Part shown: positions 61,449 through 64,000 of the stretch, one piece after another
Layout of the letters: the number at the start of each line of letters is the position of its first letter
Position numbering within the stretch: position 1 is the stretch's first letter
Source: Seison nebaliae
Lineage: Eukaryota > Rotifera > Pararotatoria > Seisonacea > Seisonidae
Assembly: GCA_023231475.1 (NCBI GenBank)
Contig: JALJEE010003057.1
Location: forward strand, 62,001-126,000
DNA: 64,000 nt
Direction of reading: 5' to 3'
Notes under the pieces: generated by a model
Databases searched by the model: none
Told to the model about the DNA's origin: nothing
The model's input: only the letters and a program-made list of their open reading frames with translations
Position numbers and translations under genes: made by a program

Positions 61449-63074
61449 ATGGAAATCGAATCGACAGATGTTATTCGATTGATTCAACAATTCCTGAAAG
61501 AGAATAATTTATTGAAAACGTTAGAATGTATAAAGGAAGAGACGAATGTATATACGAACACAGTCGATTCCATCGATAATTTCACTTCGAACATTCTCAA
61601 TGGTCATTGGGACATCGTTCTTCAATCCGTGTCTGATTTGAAATTTTCTATTGAAAAATTGACAAGATTATACGAACATATCTATGTGGAGTTGTTGGAG
61701 ATGCGTGAAAATAATTGTGCGAGAAATTTATTAAGGAATTCATATCCATTCAGTTATATGGAAAAGAATGACAACGAGAGATTTGTTCGTTTAGAGAATC
61801 TTTCTTCATATTTCGATGCGAGTGAAGCTTATCATGACGGTCTTCAATTATCGAAAGAGAAACGTCGTCAATTATTAGCACAAGAATTATCGAAGGATAT
61901 TTATGTTGTTCAACCGTCGAGATTATTAACATTACTCAATCAATCATTACGATGGCAGAAGAAAGAAGGAATGATAATTCCTGGAACTTCCGTCGATTTA
62001 TTTCGAGGGAAAAGTATCATTGAAAAAAACGCCGTCGAACATTATCCAACGAAATTACATCGAATTATCAAATTGTCTTCATCGAAGAAAACGGTTGAAA
62101 CAGCGAAATTCTCACCTGATGGTCAATATCTGATAACTGGATCATTTGATGGAACTATCGAAGTGTGGAATTTCATAACGGGACGATTGAGGAAAGATTT
62201 AAAATATCAAATGGAGAAAGATTATATGAAAATGAATAATTGTATTCTCTCATTAACATTCACTTCTGATTCGGAATTATTAGGTAGTGGTGATGATGGT
62301 GGTGATATCGTTATATGGAAATTGGATAATGGACAACCATTGAAGAAAATACGAAATGCTCATATGAAAGGAATAACATCATTACAATTTTCTTTAGATT
62401 CTCAAAATACACTTTCTGCTTCATTCGATATGAATATTCGATTATATTCCGTTCGGAATGGTCGACTATTGAAAGAGTTTCGAGGACATACTTCTTTCGT
62501 TAACGACGCTTCTTTTTTGACTGATGACTCATATATTTTGAGCTGTTCAGCTGATAGTACTTGTCGATTATGGAACATTCGATCGAATGAATGTGTAAAT
62601 ACATTTTATGATGTGGGACAAGCAGCAATCGTTTCCACCGATTCCATCAATCAAATCGATTCCTCATATCCAACGACAAATAATTCGATTATTTCTATTC
62701 ATCAATTACCGGAAGAGAAAATAGATGAGACTTCTGATAATAATAATATTCGAGAACGGTTTGTTGTTTGTACCAAATCATCAACCGTTCACATTATCGA
62801 TACGAATGGAAGAATTTTGAATTCTTTATCATCAGGTAAAGTGAAAGATGGTGATTTTTTTGCTTGCACCATCTCACCAAAAGGTGATTGGCTTTATTGT
62901 TTAGCTGAAGATAAACGTCTTTATTGTTTCTCTTTGAAATCATATCGTCTCGAACATACCATGGAAGTTCATGAGAATAATGTCATTGGATTACATCATC
63001 ATCCATTTAGAAATTTAATTGTGACTTATGCTGAAGAGAATATAATGAAATTATGGTCGAGTGATAACGACTAA
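61449..63074 (+). CDS. SMU1: WD40 splicing factor SMU1
   Basis: One exon encodes 541 residues from ATG 61449, an earlier TTG being rejected. The LisH/CTLH start (STDVIRLIQQFLKENNLLK, VDSIDNFTSNILNGHWD) and the block LSKEKRRQLLAQEL match SMU1. So do LLTLLNQSLRWQ and the seven WD40 repeats with FSPDGQYLITGSFDG, EVWNFITGRLRKDLKYQ and FRGHTSFVNDA. SMU1 partners RED/IK in activating the B complex of the spliceosome and in constitutive and alternative splicing. Compared with the human protein (513 residues), the sixth blade has a polar insertion near 62640-62750. It is intronless although most neighbours have many introns, as is also true of YTHDF and LSM1. Confidence 0.94.
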   Translation: MEIESTDVIRLIQQFLKENNLLKTLECIKEETNVYTNTVDSIDNFTSNILNGHWDIVLQSVSDLKFSIEKLTRLYEHIYVELLEMRENNCARNLLRNSYPFSYMEKNDNERFVRLENLSSYFDASEAYHDGLQLSKEKRRQLLAQELSKDIYVVQPSRLLTLLNQSLRWQKKEGMIIPGTSVDLFRGKSIIEKNAVEHYPTKLHRIIKLSSSKKTVETAKFSPDGQYLITGSFDGTIEVWNFITGRLRKDLKYQMEKDYMKMNNCILSLTFTSDSELLGSGDDGGDIVIWKLDNGQPLKKIRNAHMKGITSLQFSLDSQNTLSASFDMNIRLYSVRNGRLLKEFRGHTSFVNDASFLTDDSYILSCSADSTCRLWNIRSNECVNTFYDVGQAAIVSTDSINQIDSSYPTTNNSIISIHQLPEEKIDETSDNNNIRERFVVCTKSSTVHIIDTNGRILNSLSSGKVKDGDFFACTISPKGDWLYCLAEDKRLYCFSLKSYRLEHTMEVHENNVIGLHHHPFRNLIVTYAEENIMKLWSSDND

Positions 63075-63100
63075 TTTAATCTTTAAAATTTTTTTATTTG

Positions 63101-63106
63101 AATAAA
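63101..63106 (+). terminator. Poly(A) signal AATAAA for SMU1
   Basis: AATAAA lies 27 bp after the SMU1 stop codon and is followed within 12 bp by a second AATAAA. Confidence 0.5.
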
Positions 63107-63156
63107 ACAATAAATTTCTTCAAAAAGTAAAATATTTGATGATAATCATTCTTCTG

Positions 63157-63162
63157 TTTATT
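63157..63162 (-). terminator. Poly(A) signal AATAAA for the Cys-rich gene
   Basis: A minus-strand AATAAA lies about 30 bp beyond the stop codon of the converging gene, only ~50 bp from the SMU1 signal. Confidence 0.45.
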
Positions 63163-63192
63163 TTAATCAATTAATTTTATCATTTTCTTTCA

Positions 63193-64000
63193 TTAACGAA
63201 ATATATTACTTCTCCATAACTGAGTGAATTTCTCGAAAGCGCTCATGTAATTATGTTGAGGAAGTTTCGTTTTTCTTACAGTTTTACATTTCGGACAACA
63301 TTCGCCAATTGCCGTTGGAAGGATTTGTTCACAATTCTCCAATTTCGGACATTGAACATCTTGACAGAAATTTTCTGGACATGAAGGACAACATGCTCCT
63401 GGTTGGTGGTATTGATCGTCATCGTCACAGTCTACTATGGGACAATTATTCAAATCGATTTCTTTACAATTATTTCTCTCACATGCTGAACAGCAATGAC
63501 CAATTTCTGGTTGTGCTAGGATTGGATTAGAACATTTGGGTTTTTCACATTTTACTTTCGAACAATTTTGTCGACATTTCGGACAACATTCACCAGGTAA
63601 ATAATATTGATTCACTTGATCGCATCTCAATATCGGACATTCGATTTGGGAACAATCGTCCTTGCACGTTTTACAACATTTATTATTCTTAAAATCAGCA
63701 GGAATTGGATTGGGACAATTTGCTATTTGACATTTAGTAAGATCACATTGCAAATCATTACAAACAGCCGTCTTATAACATCGTTTCGGTTGGCCGACAC
63801 ACATATTTTTTTCGATACATATCGTTCCGAAAGGACATCTTCTTTCCTACAAATGAGAGAAACGAATAAAAAGAGAAATTATTAAAATTAACATCACATT
63901 TCTTATAATGAGTCTTAATTTTTTTACAAGTTGCTTTCCTCCCATCCAACACACATTGGGAATCAATTGAGCATTTAAAATTCTTACATAAATCATCCAT
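63193..64000 (-). CDS. Partial Cys-rich secreted protein (follistatin-like module plus VWC-like repeats)
   Basis: Two exons on the minus strand (64000-63893 and 63846-63193) join in phase 0 across a 46-bp intron; the 5' end is outside the window. The first part, LCKNFKCSIDSQCVLDGRKATC, in pieces resembles a follistatin N-terminal module. Then come four repeats of ~45 residues of the type C..V.C..P.C..P…GECCP.C, resembling short von Willebrand C units (GECCPKC, GHCCSAC, GACCPSC, GECCPKC). The C-terminus is basic (KTVRKTKLPQHNY). Such proteins are extracellular and often bind growth factors or matrix. I cannot assign an orthologue. The gene is convergent with SMU1, 118 bp between stops. Confidence 0.8.

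Noticed and set aside
1-64000. CRISPR arrays, operons or bacterial-type promoters
   Set aside because: The window is intron-bearing animal DNA, and no regularly spaced repeat-spacer structure is present.

Overview
The window is nuclear DNA of an animal. It is AT-rich, carries intron-split genes on both strands, and most introns are only about 40-60 bp long with GT...AG ends. The gene content (SLC12A9-type transporter, Cys-loop receptor, PDZ/ZM Z-disc protein, NK-type homeobox, YTHDF, SMU1, SCYL2, phosphatidylserine synthase) is bilaterian. The compactness, AT bias, CGA/TCG codon preference and long Asn/Ser/Gln runs suggest an arthropod, and an acariform mite is plausible. That placement is an inference: no species marker is present. 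I rebuilt most gene models by hand by checking splice phase, and every multi-exon model below closes in frame.

Layout. 1-10 kb: a very large two-exon gene, cut at the left edge, joining an unrecognised >1,900-residue region to a ten-repeat ankyrin block like the second cluster of MASK/ANKHD1. 11-12.9 kb: a nine-exon USP12/46 deubiquitinase. 13.3-17.7 kb: SLC12A9. 18.8-20.8 kb: a nicotinic-receptor-like subunit. 21.4-23.3 kb: a Zasp-like PDZ-ZM protein. 23.3-31.5 kb: 8.2 kb with no gene I can support. 31.5-34.7 kb: a calmodulin-like EF-hand protein with very long disordered extensions, convergent with a phosphatidylserine synthase (35.1-36.7 kb, minus). 37.1-37.4 kb: a foldback, MITE-like element. 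37.7-38.3 kb: an unknown two-exon gene.

39.3-45.5 kb (minus) holds the most striking locus. It is a 33-exon gene with two trefoil + GH31 modules in one reading frame, arranged like sucrase-isomaltase, and the catalytic signatures are destroyed in both modules while the reading frame and splice sites stay intact. A further GH31-like scrap lies downstream. It is transcribed away from LSM1 (46.1 kb). SCYL2, a pseudokinase, follows at 46.7-49.8 kb. At 50.5-52.3 kb sits an intronless 606-residue protein in which I see a divergent ubiquitin-specific-protease Cys box and His box.

52.3-54.7 kb is non-coding and contains a GC-rich palindrome beside a tRNA-promoter-like (SINE-like) stretch. The right end carries an NK-type homeobox gene, a YTHDF m6A reader, the splicing factor SMU1, and a partial Cys-rich secreted protein convergent with SMU1. 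The genes are mostly unrelated in function: RNA metabolism (LSM1, YTHDF, SMU1), membrane and secretory traffic (SCYL2, SLC12A9, PSS), muscle or calcium roles (Zasp-like, EF-hand) and ubiquitin handling. The only sign of local expansion is the GH31 array.
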